Below, piece after piece: positions 33,481-41,984 of a DNA stretch of 64,000 bases (within the stretch, counting starts at the first letter, position 1; every line of letters starts with the position of its first letter). The translations under genes and the position numbers were made by a program. The notes below the pieces were generated by a model. The model made no database searches. It saw only the letters and a list, made by a program, of their open reading frames with translations, and was not told the origin of the DNA. Origin of the DNA: Nitrospiraceae bacterium. Lineage in GTDB: Bacteria > Nitrospirota > Nitrospiria > Nitrospirales > UBA8639. The stretch spans positions 1 through 64,000 of the forward strand of contig JACKFE010000007.1 of the NCBI GenBank assembly GCA_020632635.1, written 5' to 3'.

Positions 33481-33876
33481 GTGCCGATTTACGAATATGA
33501 ATGTACGAGCTGTGGAAAACGGTTTGAAATTAAGCAAAAAATGTCCGACCCTGCCATTACCACCTGCGACCAGTTCTCTTGCGAAAAGGCTCAGCCGGTC
33601 ACGAAAGTGATTTCTCCTCCAGCGATTATGTTCAAAGGATCAGGCTGGTACGTCACTGATTACTCCGATAAGTTTAAGGAGGGAAAACAAACCAACGACG
33701 GCGGAAAATCCGATACGAAATCTGAAAACAAATCGGAAACGAAGACTGATGTGAAATCTTCGACAGACAGTACCTCATCGACTTCAAGTTCCTCGACTTC
33801 TTCAACAACCTCATCCTCTTCTGGCAGCACCAACACGAGCAGCTCAAGCACGGCGTCTTCGACGAGTTCCACCTGA
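33481..33876 (+). CDS. FmdB-type zinc ribbon protein with a long Ser/Thr tail
   Basis: The GTG start follows GGAGGTGAAGT. Residues 1-60 are the FmdB/CxxC_CxxC zinc ribbon: MPIYEYECTSCGKRFEIKQKM...TTCDQFSCEKAQPVTKVISPPAIMFKGSGWYVTDY. The remainder (about residues 80-131) is almost entirely Ser and Thr after a short Lys/Glu-rich segment. Such proteins are often regulatory or of unknown function. The tail is low complexity, so its exact length may vary between strains. It stands alone downstream of the aminotransferase. Confidence 0.85.
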   Translation: MPIYEYECTSCGKRFEIKQKMSDPAITTCDQFSCEKAQPVTKVISPPAIMFKGSGWYVTDYSDKFKEGKQTNDGGKSDTKSENKSETKTDVKSSTDSTSSTSSSSTSSTTSSSSGSTNTSSSSTASSTSST

Positions 33877-33998
33877 GCAGACATTTTGCCTAGCTCAGGT
33901 TGGCTTGCCTACACTCTCCAATCATCACCATACTTAGCTACGCTAAAAATTGAACACGGAAAAAATTGACTCCTCAGACGATGTTTAACGCCGGCATA

Positions 33999-34631
33999 TT
34001 ATGAATGGGAAGGGACGGTCGTACCTGCAAGGGGTTCAAAGATCTGTGACCAAAGCAGATCGGCTATTGTGCGATACCCTAATGTGGTCAGGTGTAACCC
34101 ATCCTCAGAGTATTGAGATGCGAGCTCTTGTGATCCGGAATCGCAAGTGGCGGTGAAGGCATCCACCAGAGGAATCTGGTTGGTGCTGCAATACTGAAAC
34201 AGGGCTTGATTGACGGTTAATCGGCTCTGAATGGCCTGGTCAATGAGAGAAGAGCCGCTCGCACGGTCACGTTCCCATCCTCCCAAGGACGGAATCGTTA
34301 CACCCACTGGAATGATTCCATGAGATTGCGCTTGTAAATACATCCGTACAAGATTGTCAAATATCGTCTGTGGAGGCCAACCATAGCCAAGATCATTTGT
34401 GCCGCCGAGAATCACAACATATCGTGGGTCAAGAGATAGCACGTCGCCAACAAATCGCAGCTGCATATCTTGTGTGGTTTCCCCGCATACACCGCGTATC
34501 CATACTCGGCCCCTCTTACCTAGACGCTCCTGCAAAAAACGGCCGTAGGGAGTAAAGCCTTGGCTTCCTATGGCAGAGGATTGATAGCCCTCCGTTAAAC
34601 TGTCACCAAAACACACAATCTTGAGTTCCAT
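33999..34631 (-). CDS. SGNH/GDSL-family hydrolase
   Basis: A 210-aa esterase/lipase-type protein with block I FGDSLTEGY (nucleophile Ser), block III GGTNDLGYG, and block V DGLHLTTLGY (Asp and His of the triad). It resembles E. coli TesA-like arylesterases but has no signal peptide from the chosen start. ATG 34631 is preferred over the upstream start at 34679 because GGGGAGGGGG lies immediately before it and block I follows at once. Substrate unknown. Confidence 0.88.
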   Translation of the reverse strand: MELKIVCFGDSLTEGYQSSAIGSQGFTPYGRFLQERLGKRGRVWIRGVCGETTQDMQLRFVGDVLSLDPRYVVILGGTNDLGYGWPPQTIFDNLVRMYLQAQSHGIIPVGVTIPSLGGWERDRASGSSLIDQAIQSRLTVNQALFQYCSTNQIPLVDAFTATCDSGSQELASQYSEDGLHLTTLGYRTIADLLWSQIFEPLAGTTVPSHS

Positions 34632-34839
34632 AATTGCCCCCTCCCCAACATTCCTCACTGGGATTACCCCCATACACATTTGCCTTGACCTAAATGGTTA
34701 TTTACAGAAGTTTTCTTCTGGCTTGACACGTATTAAAAACCCCGGTTACCCTCAGAGGCTTACGTATAGACACCATGATCCTCATTGGTCAATTCTGATC
34801 AGTGAGAGGTCCAGATCATTAACGATTAGAGGAAACAGT

Positions 34840-35406
34840 ATGAACAACCGTGCCCCACGAAGTCTGATGAACCAACAATTATGTTTTGTGTTAAGTGCCC
34901 TATGCTTAATCTTGGCGTTTGCCCCGTCCTCCGCCCTCGCTGCCTCCAAGGACTCATTTCGTGTTGGCGTTCTGGATCCCCAAATGGTTATTGAAAAATC
35001 CAAAGCCGGTGGACGCGCTTTGGCCACTCTGAAGGAACATGCTCAGGCTAGAGAAAATATCTTAAAAAGTGATCAAAAGGAACTGGAGCGAATGCAAGAG
35101 GACCTCAAGGCCAGCGAAGGAAAACCTGAGTTCAAACAAAAACAGGAGCAATTTGGGCAAAAATTCCAGGACTGGCAAAAGCGGGGGCAGGAATACCAGA
35201 TGGAATTAGGCCAGAAGCAAAAAGAATTAGTGATGGAATATATGAAGAAAATTGAAGAGGCTACGCAAGCAGTGGCGACCCGGCACGGGTTTGATGTCGT
35301 CGTAGATAAAGGGAGTGAAAATACCCTGAAGATCGTTCTTTTTAATCGGGATGGCCTCGATCTCACCGCCGAAGTCATCAAAGAATTTGACCGGCGGTTT
35401 AAATAA
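34840..35406 (+). CDS. OmpH/Skp family periplasmic chaperone
   Basis: A 188-aa exported protein: signal peptide (LCFVLSALCLILAFAPSSALAAS), then the strand RVGVLDPQMVIEKSKAGGRALATL. A long charged coiled coil (about residues 70-150) follows, and then TRHGFDVVVDKGSE with a short C-terminal strand. This is the Skp jellyfish-type architecture, a chaperone for outer-membrane proteins. ATG 34840 has AGAGGAAAC upstream. A strong hairpin terminator follows. bamA and lpxD, its common neighbours, are absent. Confidence 0.85.
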   Translation: MNNRAPRSLMNQQLCFVLSALCLILAFAPSSALAASKDSFRVGVLDPQMVIEKSKAGGRALATLKEHAQARENILKSDQKELERMQEDLKASEGKPEFKQKQEQFGQKFQDWQKRGQEYQMELGQKQKELVMEYMKKIEEATQAVATRHGFDVVVDKGSENTLKIVLFNRDGLDLTAEVIKEFDRRFK

Positions 35407-35437
35407 TCAACTCAGTTACAGCCAGAGAATACCCTCT

Positions 35438-35478
35438 CAAGACCCCCTCTCCAAACACAACCTGGAGACGGGGTCTTG
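35438..35478. terminator. Strong bidirectional terminator
   Basis: CAAGACCCC (35438-35446) pairs with GGGGTCTTG (35470-35478), and TCTCCA pairs with TGGAGA inside after one mismatch. The plus-strand side is followed by CTTTATCTT. It lies between the ompH-like gene and the convergent rhodanese gene, two bases from the latter's stop. Confidence 0.75.
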
Positions 35479-35480
35479 CT

Positions 35481-35879
35481 TTATCTTGTAATGTCTTTCT
35501 CGGGCGATTCGTTCGAACTCAGAGGATAACCCGCAGCCGTCCATGCTTTGATGCCGCCCTCCAAAGACCACACCTTCGCATATCCCATTTTCTGAAGATT
35601 TTCTGCCGCAAGTACAGATCGATATCCTCCCCCGCAGTATAAGACCATTTCGGCATTCTTGTCGGGAATCATGGATTCAATATCTCGCTCAAGAACCCCC
35701 CGCCCTATATGAATGGCGCCGGGGATTATTCCCTTTCGCACTTCACGATCTTCCCTGACATCAATGACCGGCATGGAATCGTTTTGTGCAAGCATGGTTC
35801 TCATCGTTTCCAACGAACATTCTCGTACTCGGTTCCGCACTTCCTCAACAAGCTGTATAAACGCTGGATTATGTTTCAT
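35481..35879 (-). CDS. Rhodanese-like domain protein
   Basis: A 132-aa single rhodanese domain. The active-site loop is YCGGGYRS with C82 and R87, preceded by VIDVREDREVRKGIIPGAIHI (the CH2A-like region) and followed by SLEGGIKAWTAAGYPL. Such proteins transfer sulfane sulfur or act in thiol redox. ATG 35879 is preferred over the upstream start at 35951 because GGAGGT lies about 10 bases before it. The donor and acceptor are unknown. Confidence 0.85.
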   Translation of the reverse strand: MKHNPAFIQLVEEVRNRVRECSLETMRTMLAQNDSMPVIDVREDREVRKGIIPGAIHIGRGVLERDIESMIPDKNAEMVLYCGGGYRSVLAAENLQKMGYAKVWSLEGGIKAWTAAGYPLSSNESPEKDITR

Positions 35880-36043
35880 CGCACTATGACCTCCTTCAAG
35901 ACAATACTGGATATTCAGCCAAGACTCCATCAAGATGCTGAGCCCCGGCAAAAATGTACGAGAGGATCATAACGCGTTGTGATGAAACGGGCCAGCACAA
36001 AGCTTGTGAACGGACGGGCGAGTGGTCTGAATATCTCAGCGGG

Positions 36044-36487
36044 TTAGTTGAAGGCAATCGGAGAAGAAAATCGATGAAGGGCTTCTTCCTCGGTTTGAAA
36101 AATAGGGACGACCTCCGGAAGATTGGCGTATTCCAATAACTCACGGACTGGGGCTTGAGGACTCACGATACTCAGGCGAATTCGACCAGGACGCATCCGG
36201 TGATACCAAAGAAATAATTGTCCCAACCCAACCGAATCGATCCAGGTAATATTGGAAAAATTCAAAATAACATGTTGGCATCCAATTTCTTTCGCGCCCA
36301 AAATGGCCGCTTCCAACCCTAACTTGGAATGATAGTCAAACCGCCCGGATAACTCGAGCACTTTGGTATCTTTTTGAAGATGTTCTTTGACGGTTAGCAT
36401 ATCCCGGCACTCTTGCTCATCTTCTCGGTTAAAGAAAATGAAAATTAAGCCATAACCTGAGCCCTCACATTCCAGAAATCTATCCAT
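36044..36487 (-). CDS. Second STAS-domain protein
   Basis: The STAS fold begins at MLTVKEHLQKDTKVLELSGRFDYHSKLGLEAAI and includes the phosphorylatable-Ser region HVILNFSNITWIDSVGLGQLFLW. A preceding 30 residues (ending NREDEQECRD) do not look like STAS, so ATG 36400 is an alternative start; no site has a strong ribosome-binding site. It lies upstream of the rhodanese gene and divergent from the giant-protein locus. The partner kinase or phosphatase is not in view. Confidence 0.8.
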   Translation of the reverse strand: MDRFLECEGSGYGLIFIFFNREDEQECRDMLTVKEHLQKDTKVLELSGRFDYHSKLGLEAAILGAKEIGCQHVILNFSNITWIDSVGLGQLFLWYHRMRPGRIRLSIVSPQAPVRELLEYANLPEVVPIFQTEEEALHRFSSPIAFN

Positions 36488-36551
36488 TGTCAATCCGTCA
36501 GGAAAAAACGAAACGCCTATATCAGAAAAGAAGGGGGAGGAACGACTCTTC

Positions 36552-36578
36552 TTGACAAAAAATTGGCATTGTTATAAG
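36552..36578 (+). promoter_or_regulatory. Probable sigma70-type promoter of the giant-protein locus
   Basis: TTGACA at 36552-36557 is a perfect -35 box, and TATAAG at 36573-36578 is a near -10 box. The spacing is 15 bases, shorter than ideal. It would give a leader of about 190 bases before the start at 36775. Confidence 0.45.
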
Positions 36579-36649
36579 AACGGGTTCACCAAAAAGTGCA
36601 GAGCGCCGGGAAGAATACATCAGCCGACCAGATTTCTTCCTGAAGGGAC

Positions 36650-36699
36650 GGAGTACATTGGATACTCCGGAAAAAGGGATTTCTCGCTGAACCCTTTTT
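36650..36699 (+). promoter_or_regulatory. Two consecutive hairpins in the leader of the 1728-aa gene
   Basis: GGAGTA (36650-36655) pairs with TACTCC (36663-36668). AAAAAGGG (36671-36678) pairs with CCCTTTTT (36692-36699), ending in a T-run like an intrinsic terminator. They lie between the putative promoter and the ribosome-binding site AGAGGAGGT just before the ATG at 36775. They could attenuate transcription or terminate readthrough. Confidence 0.5.
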
Positions 36700-36774
36700 C
36701 ATCTCGGAACGACAGACTGGTTACCCGCCGAACTCTTTCAGCAAGGAGGCGGGTGCTCAAGAGGAGGTCCGTCT

Positions 36775-39700
36775 ATGTCCAAGCACCGTCTCAATTTTGA
36801 CGCCTTACGTGCAGGCCGGTTAGTTAAACTGGTCCACCTTCCCACTCGACGATCGGATTCGCCACTCCCTGATTCAGCAACGGCTCTGACCCGACGAGGC
36901 TTTGTTGGCATCGCCACCTTAGCCGCCCTTGGGCTATCCCCTTCCATCCGGCTGATGAAGAATCTGGCTCATGCCTCCACGCCAGAATCATTAACCTGGG
37001 AAATTTCTCGATCGCGCGTCGTGTTTCGCCTGGGAGGGGAAGATCGCTGGGTCATTGATTGTGCATTCTTCGCCGGTAACCCTCAATTATCGGTAACAAA
37101 ATTCGATGGGGGCTTCCTCATTCATTTGACCCATGCTCGGTTTCCTGGCACCTGCCTGCCAGCAGACTTTTCCTGCGAACTCCGACAAGGAGCCTTTTCC
37201 TGGAATATGGTGCTCCTGTTTGAGTTGGGGGGATTTAAAGCCTACGCGCCATTTGAAAAATGGCTGCTCGGCCAGGAAACTGCGGGGTCATCCGTTCGTT
37301 TAGATACCCCCATTTGTGGGATGGGTTTGGACGGACAATTCCATCTTCAAGGATCGGGAACGGCAACGTTCAACCCGAATTGGCATATGACATGGAAAGG
37401 CCCATCGATCGGCACATTCCGTGGTCAAAGCGGTGATGTGGTCTCCGATGTGGTGCAATTAACTCTTCTGGATTCGCAGGCACCGAGCCTGGCGGTGGGA
37501 TCGACCGGACCGAGGACTCTCCTGGCTATCGAACGGGGCTCGCGCCAATGGCATTTTTCTCCCGGTTTTTCGACACCATCCATATCCCATGTGGTCTACG
37601 GTCAGAACGCGTTTGACGTCCTCCATTTTGAAACCTGGGAGGAACCCGGTGACATGTCTGGTTGTGGCATGCTGGCCGAGGGATCTTCACCGCATCCCAC
37701 GGTGTGGTTTCATCCACGATCGAACGATCCCATGTCGATACAGGAGCCCATTGCCTTACCCTTGGCCCACGTCCAATATGCGCGGCTGTTTTCCACCCGT
37801 GAACGCGAACGGGAAGAAACCATTAGAGCTCGGTTTGCCTCGGAACCCTCAGACATCAAAATTGTTGGGTGTCGGATTGAGGTCGGAAACCGATCGACAA
37901 CCCCTCCGTTTGAGTTGATCCAGCAAGATGGATATATTCACACCTGTTGTGAACCCGAGGTCTTCCGGGTCTCGGTCCCTCTTGCGGAAGCCATCGTGGA
38001 TCCGATTAGCCTTCCATCTGGAACCCGGCTCCATTGGGATGAGCCCTTAAGCGAGATTATCATTCCAGTCCAGAATAATTCCCGGTTCAAGCCGCCATCA
38101 AGTGCATCGAAAGCCGCCACGATTCCAGTCAAGCCCATCCCCCAAACAACCGTCCCTCAAAGAGAAACAATCCAGAAAATCCCGGATCCGGCCATCAAGC
38201 AAGTCGTTCCTATTGCTCCTGGCCAAATCAAGCCGGAAGTGATTGGCCCCCTCAAGGTCTTTACCGATTTTCGATCATTGCTTCACGTGACAGGCCCTTT
38301 CACCGTGTCCGTTGTCCGGCCCGAGGATTTACTTGTCCTGAAATTAGAATTTCGGGGATGGACACTGCAAGCTGCAGCCGGTCAACCGGCAAAGATCGTG
38401 CGCAATGCCCCGTCAGCAAGCCTGGTCGTGCATTTTCCTCCCCAGCACATCGCCGAACAGGCGTTCTTCGAGCCGGCTAACCCCAGTCAGGCCGAAAAGC
38501 CGGTCTACCCGATCAAAGCGCAACTGGCAGGGTGGAGCCGCTTGGTCTTTCAGGTGCCACAGAATATTTCACAGATTCCTTACTCATTAGAAGCTCTTTT
38601 GGATTGGTCACTGTTTGAATTGCATGTCGCAGCGTCGGCAGCTCCACCACCACCGCCTCCTGTGCCATTGGGACGACTCAAATTACAGATACTTCCGGGT
38701 ATGCGACTTAAGCCAGGGGTTATCCCCCAGGTGATCATTCCACGATCCATTCCTCAGGACACGATCCAACCCCAATCGGTTCCACTCCCCAATCGGAGCA
38801 CACCATTTTTATGGTATACCTCGAATGGAGAATCGGACGTCTTCAAGCACGTTCGCACCCGGCTGGGAACAGCGAAAGTCAGCACCGTCCAACTGCAACT
38901 CCAGAAACCTCAATTGAATCCTCAAGCGGTGAAACCGGTGCAAAAGCCTGTCCAACCACCGCCCAAAGCAGTAGTACCTGGTGCGGTACAAACACATCCC
39001 AATCAGATGTTTCAAATTCTGCCAGATCCGCCCACCAAGGAAGATCTGCCCAATCTGACCGTTATCGAAGCTCCGTATCGCCTATTCATGTCCCCCAGTA
39101 AAATGGGCGGCTGGGCTCATTCCTCAAAACCCGTTACCCTGAACAATCGGCTCGAACTCTGGCACAGCCGATTGGGTGTCAGAAAACAAGATCGCCAAGG
39201 CCAGTGGGGAATCGATGAATCGGATGATTGGTACCGCACTCTTCGAGCCATCTGGTCCCCGGACTACAACCAACCCAATACAAATGGTCCGGGCAGATTC
39301 CCTGATTCCGCTACTCCCACCAGAACCCCCTTTCGCATGCTTCCCGAGGCGCAACATCGGCATCAATTGGTGCAGTTAATGGCCAATGGGAAACTACCCA
39401 ATTGGCAAAAACGGTATGCCCGGGCCGAACGGTTCATGCTCAGTTCGCTCGGCGTGTGGATGAAAACCCAATATGCCTTCGACCCGGCCCCGAATCCGCT
39501 AACGGTCATTGAATGGACCCAACATACGAACATGGGGCGGGATCAGTTCGTGCGGGTCATCGAACAGGGTTTTCTATTTCCATTCGGACACCGGGCCGTT
39601 CTTATTCAGATCACCGAACGGAAAATCGAACGGCCTCTGGCCGGAGGCCCAATGGTGGCTCTTTTGCGATACCGGGAATTCATCGTGGTGAAAGAACCGA

Positions 39701-41961
39701 TCAAGACTTATCCCGGCCCCGGCCAAGAGCAACTCTCCTTTTCAAAAGGACGGAACTTTCCCTTCCAAAGTCTCAGAATTTCCACCCTCATCACGCCGAA
39801 TCTCGATCCAAAGGAAAACAGTAAGATCGGATCCGTTCCAGGCAGCTCCCTGGCTTTTTGGCCAAAAGTTAGCGGCCAGGATTTTCACTTTCATGTGATT
39901 GGGGAAGACTGGGCGGGAGATTCTTGCGAATTCACCATCCCCTTGGTTTTTGTCACCAGTGATGTGGGGCTGAACCCTTCCGTTCTCAAAAGCGTACGAA
40001 ACGCTTATGCCCAGGATTCCCGGAGTACCACCGGCCTCTCCGGTCAAAAGCTCTCCTATGCCCCGTCCAGTAAAAAGGGAGACACCGCGCTGGAAACCGA
40101 CAATGTGTCTTTCAGCGCAGAAATTCCTTGCGATCCGTTATGGATTCAAGAAGGGCTCCTGCCGGGTTGTCCTACCACGGTGACTAAACCGCTCATCGAT
40201 GCGGTGAACCCATTCTTTTTCCCGTTTTTGGCACAAGCCAATGTCTCGATTCCTGCCGTGAAAGCGCTGCTTGGAGCAAATCCAGCGGCTAACGGGGTCA
40301 ACGTTCGATATAGCGACATGTACCGCGTGAACGGGTTTAGCGGCCCCAACTTAGGGGAACTGTTCCTGATTCTTCTAAATCCGATTGGGATGCGGTTTAC
40401 GGATACGACCAAGGCGGGCGGTTTGGCGGCCCCCAACATGGACATCGTGGGGATCTCCCGCCTCAAGGGTCCGGTGGGAGGAAAAGCGAGTTCCGTCACG
40501 ACCAGAGGAACCAGTGGAGACACTGGAGCAGCCCAAAGTGCAGAGCAATTCGGCAGTGGCAATTTTAATCCCCAGGAATACTTCAAGGATGCCAAAATTT
40601 TGGGGGGCATTCCGTTGGCTAGTTTGTTTCCTTCCGTCAATACCAACCAGTTCAAACAGCCGGGTGGATTGGTTCCCTCCCTCAAGTCCGAAGAATATCC
40701 CGACAAAATCAAGGTCCCGTTCGAGTTCACCATCGATAACGTGCAAAAAGTGAACTTGGCTCCTGTGTTAATTTTCGATCCCCAATTGCCATCCAAGCCT
40801 TCGCCTAAGAAATCTACATTTACCCTCAAAGTGGTCGTGGTTTTCCGGTTTCCCAAGCCGGGCGATCCCACCGTTCCAGAACCTGAGTTCAACGCCACGG
40901 GAGAACTGACACACTTTCAAGTCACCATCGCGCAATGTATTCGCGTCAGCTTCAATAAACTCCGCCTCGAGAAGAAACATGGAAAAAGCCTCTCGCCCGA
41001 CCCGAAATTAGCCAGTGAATCCGAAGACGGGGTCAAGCCCGTGGAATTCCTGGGCGCCCTGAAATTTCTCAGCAATCTGCAAGAACTCGTCGGCGGAAAA
41101 AGTGACAGCGGAGGTGGGGGTGGAGGCGGTGGAAGTTCGAGCGGGGGATCCAGTGGTTGGGGAGTCAAACCTATCATCGAACCGTCGACCACCAACATCA
41201 AGGCCGGCATTTCCGTGACGGTGCCGACCATTGCCGTCGGAGTCTTCAGTCTATCCAATCTGAAACTGTCAGCCGCCGTGTCTATTTTCTGGAATGGCGA
41301 TCCCGTACGTTTTCGCCTGGCCATATCCGAACGCAGTGACCCGTTCTGTATTACCGTCTGGTTATTCGGGGGCGGCGGATTTTTTGCGGTCGAAATTGAG
41401 GCCTCCGAGCGGGGCGTGGTCCTCGTCGAGGTCCTGCTGGAGTTTGGCGGAAAATTCGCGTTCGATATCGGCATTGCCAGCGGCGGGGTGTATGTGATGG
41501 CCGGATTCTATTTCAAGTACGGCATCGACTCGCAGACCGGCGAAAAAGGCATTTATCTCGAAGGATATCTTCGCATGGGTGGGCAGCTCAACGTCTTGGG
41601 CCTGATCACGGTTTCACTTGAATTTAAAATGTTAATCGCCTACGAAGAAAAAGTCCTTTCTACCACAGCAACCACAAAGACTATCTCGAAAAAGCTATGG
41701 GGAGAGGCCTCCCTGGTTGTCAAGATTGAGATTCTCTTCTTTGAGACGTCGGTCACACTGAGCGTCAGAAAAGAGTTTCAAGGCGAAACCGAAACCGTAC
41801 AAATTGCGCAAGAGGAGCGCGATCACCTCTGGCTCGTCAGCCATGAGGCCCGCCCCTATCTGATGCAAAATACCGTCGGGTCCATCGTAAAACCCCGAAA
41901 GATTTACGAAATGCTTAGTGAGCAGGAATGGGCGCAGTATGCCGGGGCCTTTTCAGCCTGA
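36775..41961 (+). CDS. Giant Tat-type exported protein, 1728 aa, unknown function
   Basis: The ATG follows the strong site AGAGGAGGT. The N-terminus carries a twin-arginine-like motif T39-R40-R41-G-F-V, a hydrophobic stretch (GIATLAALGLSP) and a possible cleavage site near AHAS (66-69), implying export of a folded protein. Residues about 70-430 are beta-rich. Proline-rich linkers occur at about 436-490, 622-677 (including PRSIPQDTIQ at 656-665) and 705-757. A Gly/Ser run (about 1445-1460) precedes a C-terminal domain of alternating hydrophobic strands (GGGGFFAVEIEASERGVVLVEV...). No enzymatic motif is seen. Its downstream neighbour starts 23 bases after its stop and shares the linker motif. 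I do not recognise a family. Confidence 0.85.
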   Translation: MSKHRLNFDALRAGRLVKLVHLPTRRSDSPLPDSATALTRRGFVGIATLAALGLSPSIRLMKNLAHASTPESLTWEISRSRVVFRLGGEDRWVIDCAFFAGNPQLSVTKFDGGFLIHLTHARFPGTCLPADFSCELRQGAFSWNMVLLFELGGFKAYAPFEKWLLGQETAGSSVRLDTPICGMGLDGQFHLQGSGTATFNPNWHMTWKGPSIGTFRGQSGDVVSDVVQLTLLDSQAPSLAVGSTGPRTLLAIERGSRQWHFSPGFSTPSISHVVYGQNAFDVLHFETWEEPGDMSGCGMLAEGSSPHPTVWFHPRSNDPMSIQEPIALPLAHVQYARLFSTREREREETIRARFASEPSDIKIVGCRIEVGNRSTTPPFELIQQDGYIHTCCEPEVFRVSVPLAEAIVDPISLPSGTRLHWDEPLSEIIIPVQNNSRFKPPSSASKAATIPVKPIPQTTVPQRETIQKIPDPAIKQVVPIAPGQIKPEVIGPLKVFTDFRSLLHVTGPFTVSVVRPEDLLVLKLEFRGWTLQAAAGQPAKIVRNAPSASLVVHFPPQHIAEQAFFEPANPSQAEKPVYPIKAQLAGWSRLVFQVPQNISQIPYSLEALLDWSLFELHVAASAAPPPPPPVPLGRLKLQILPGMRLKPGVIPQVIIPRSIPQDTIQPQSVPLPNRSTPFLWYTSNGESDVFKHVRTRLGTAKVSTVQLQLQKPQLNPQAVKPVQKPVQPPPKAVVPGAVQTHPNQMFQILPDPPTKEDLPNLTVIEAPYRLFMSPSKMGGWAHSSKPVTLNNRLELWHSRLGVRKQDRQGQWGIDESDDWYRTLRAIWSPDYNQPNTNGPGRFPDSATPTRTPFRMLPEAQHRHQLVQLMANGKLPNWQKRYARAERFMLSSLGVWMKTQYAFDPAPNPLTVIEWTQHTNMGRDQFVRVIEQGFLFPFGHRAVLIQITERKIERPLAGGPMVALLRYREFIVVKEPIKTYPGPGQEQLSFSKGRNFPFQSLRISTLITPNLDPKENSKIGSVPGSSLAFWPKVSGQDFHFHVIGEDWAGDSCEFTIPLVFVTSDVGLNPSVLKSVRNAYAQDSRSTTGLSGQKLSYAPSSKKGDTALETDNVSFSAEIPCDPLWIQEGLLPGCPTTVTKPLIDAVNPFFFPFLAQANVSIPAVKALLGANPAANGVNVRYSDMYRVNGFSGPNLGELFLILLNPIGMRFTDTTKAGGLAAPNMDIVGISRLKGPVGGKASSVTTRGTSGDTGAAQSAEQFGSGNFNPQEYFKDAKILGGIPLASLFPSVNTNQFKQPGGLVPSLKSEEYPDKIKVPFEFTIDNVQKVNLAPVLIFDPQLPSKPSPKKSTFTLKVVVVFRFPKPGDPTVPEPEFNATGELTHFQVTIAQCIRVSFNKLRLEKKHGKSLSPDPKLASESEDGVKPVEFLGALKFLSNLQELVGGKSDSGGGGGGGGSSSGGSSGWGVKPIIEPSTTNIKAGISVTVPTIAVGVFSLSNLKLSAAVSIFWNGDPVRFRLAISERSDPFCITVWLFGGGGFFAVEIEASERGVVLVEVLLEFGGKFAFDIGIASGGVYVMAGFYFKYGIDSQTGEKGIYLEGYLRMGGQLNVLGLITVSLEFKMLIAYEEKVLSTTATTKTISKKLWGEASLVVKIEILFFETSVTLSVRKEFQGETETVQIAQEERDHLWLVSHEARPYLMQNTVGSIVKPRKIYEMLSEQEWAQYAGAFSA

Positions 41962-41984
41962 GGCAAGAGAAAGGGAAGCGCATT

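Noticed and set aside
40146..40898. A 250-aa minus-strand open frame inside the 1728-aa gene
   Set aside because: It is an antisense shadow of a strongly coded frame, with Gly/Pro/Leu/Ser-rich composition and no ribosome-binding site or family.
41103..41165. Gly/Ser run in the 1728-aa protein as a possible frameshift or assembly slip
   Set aside because: The frame and coding quality continue smoothly on both sides; it reads as a flexible linker.
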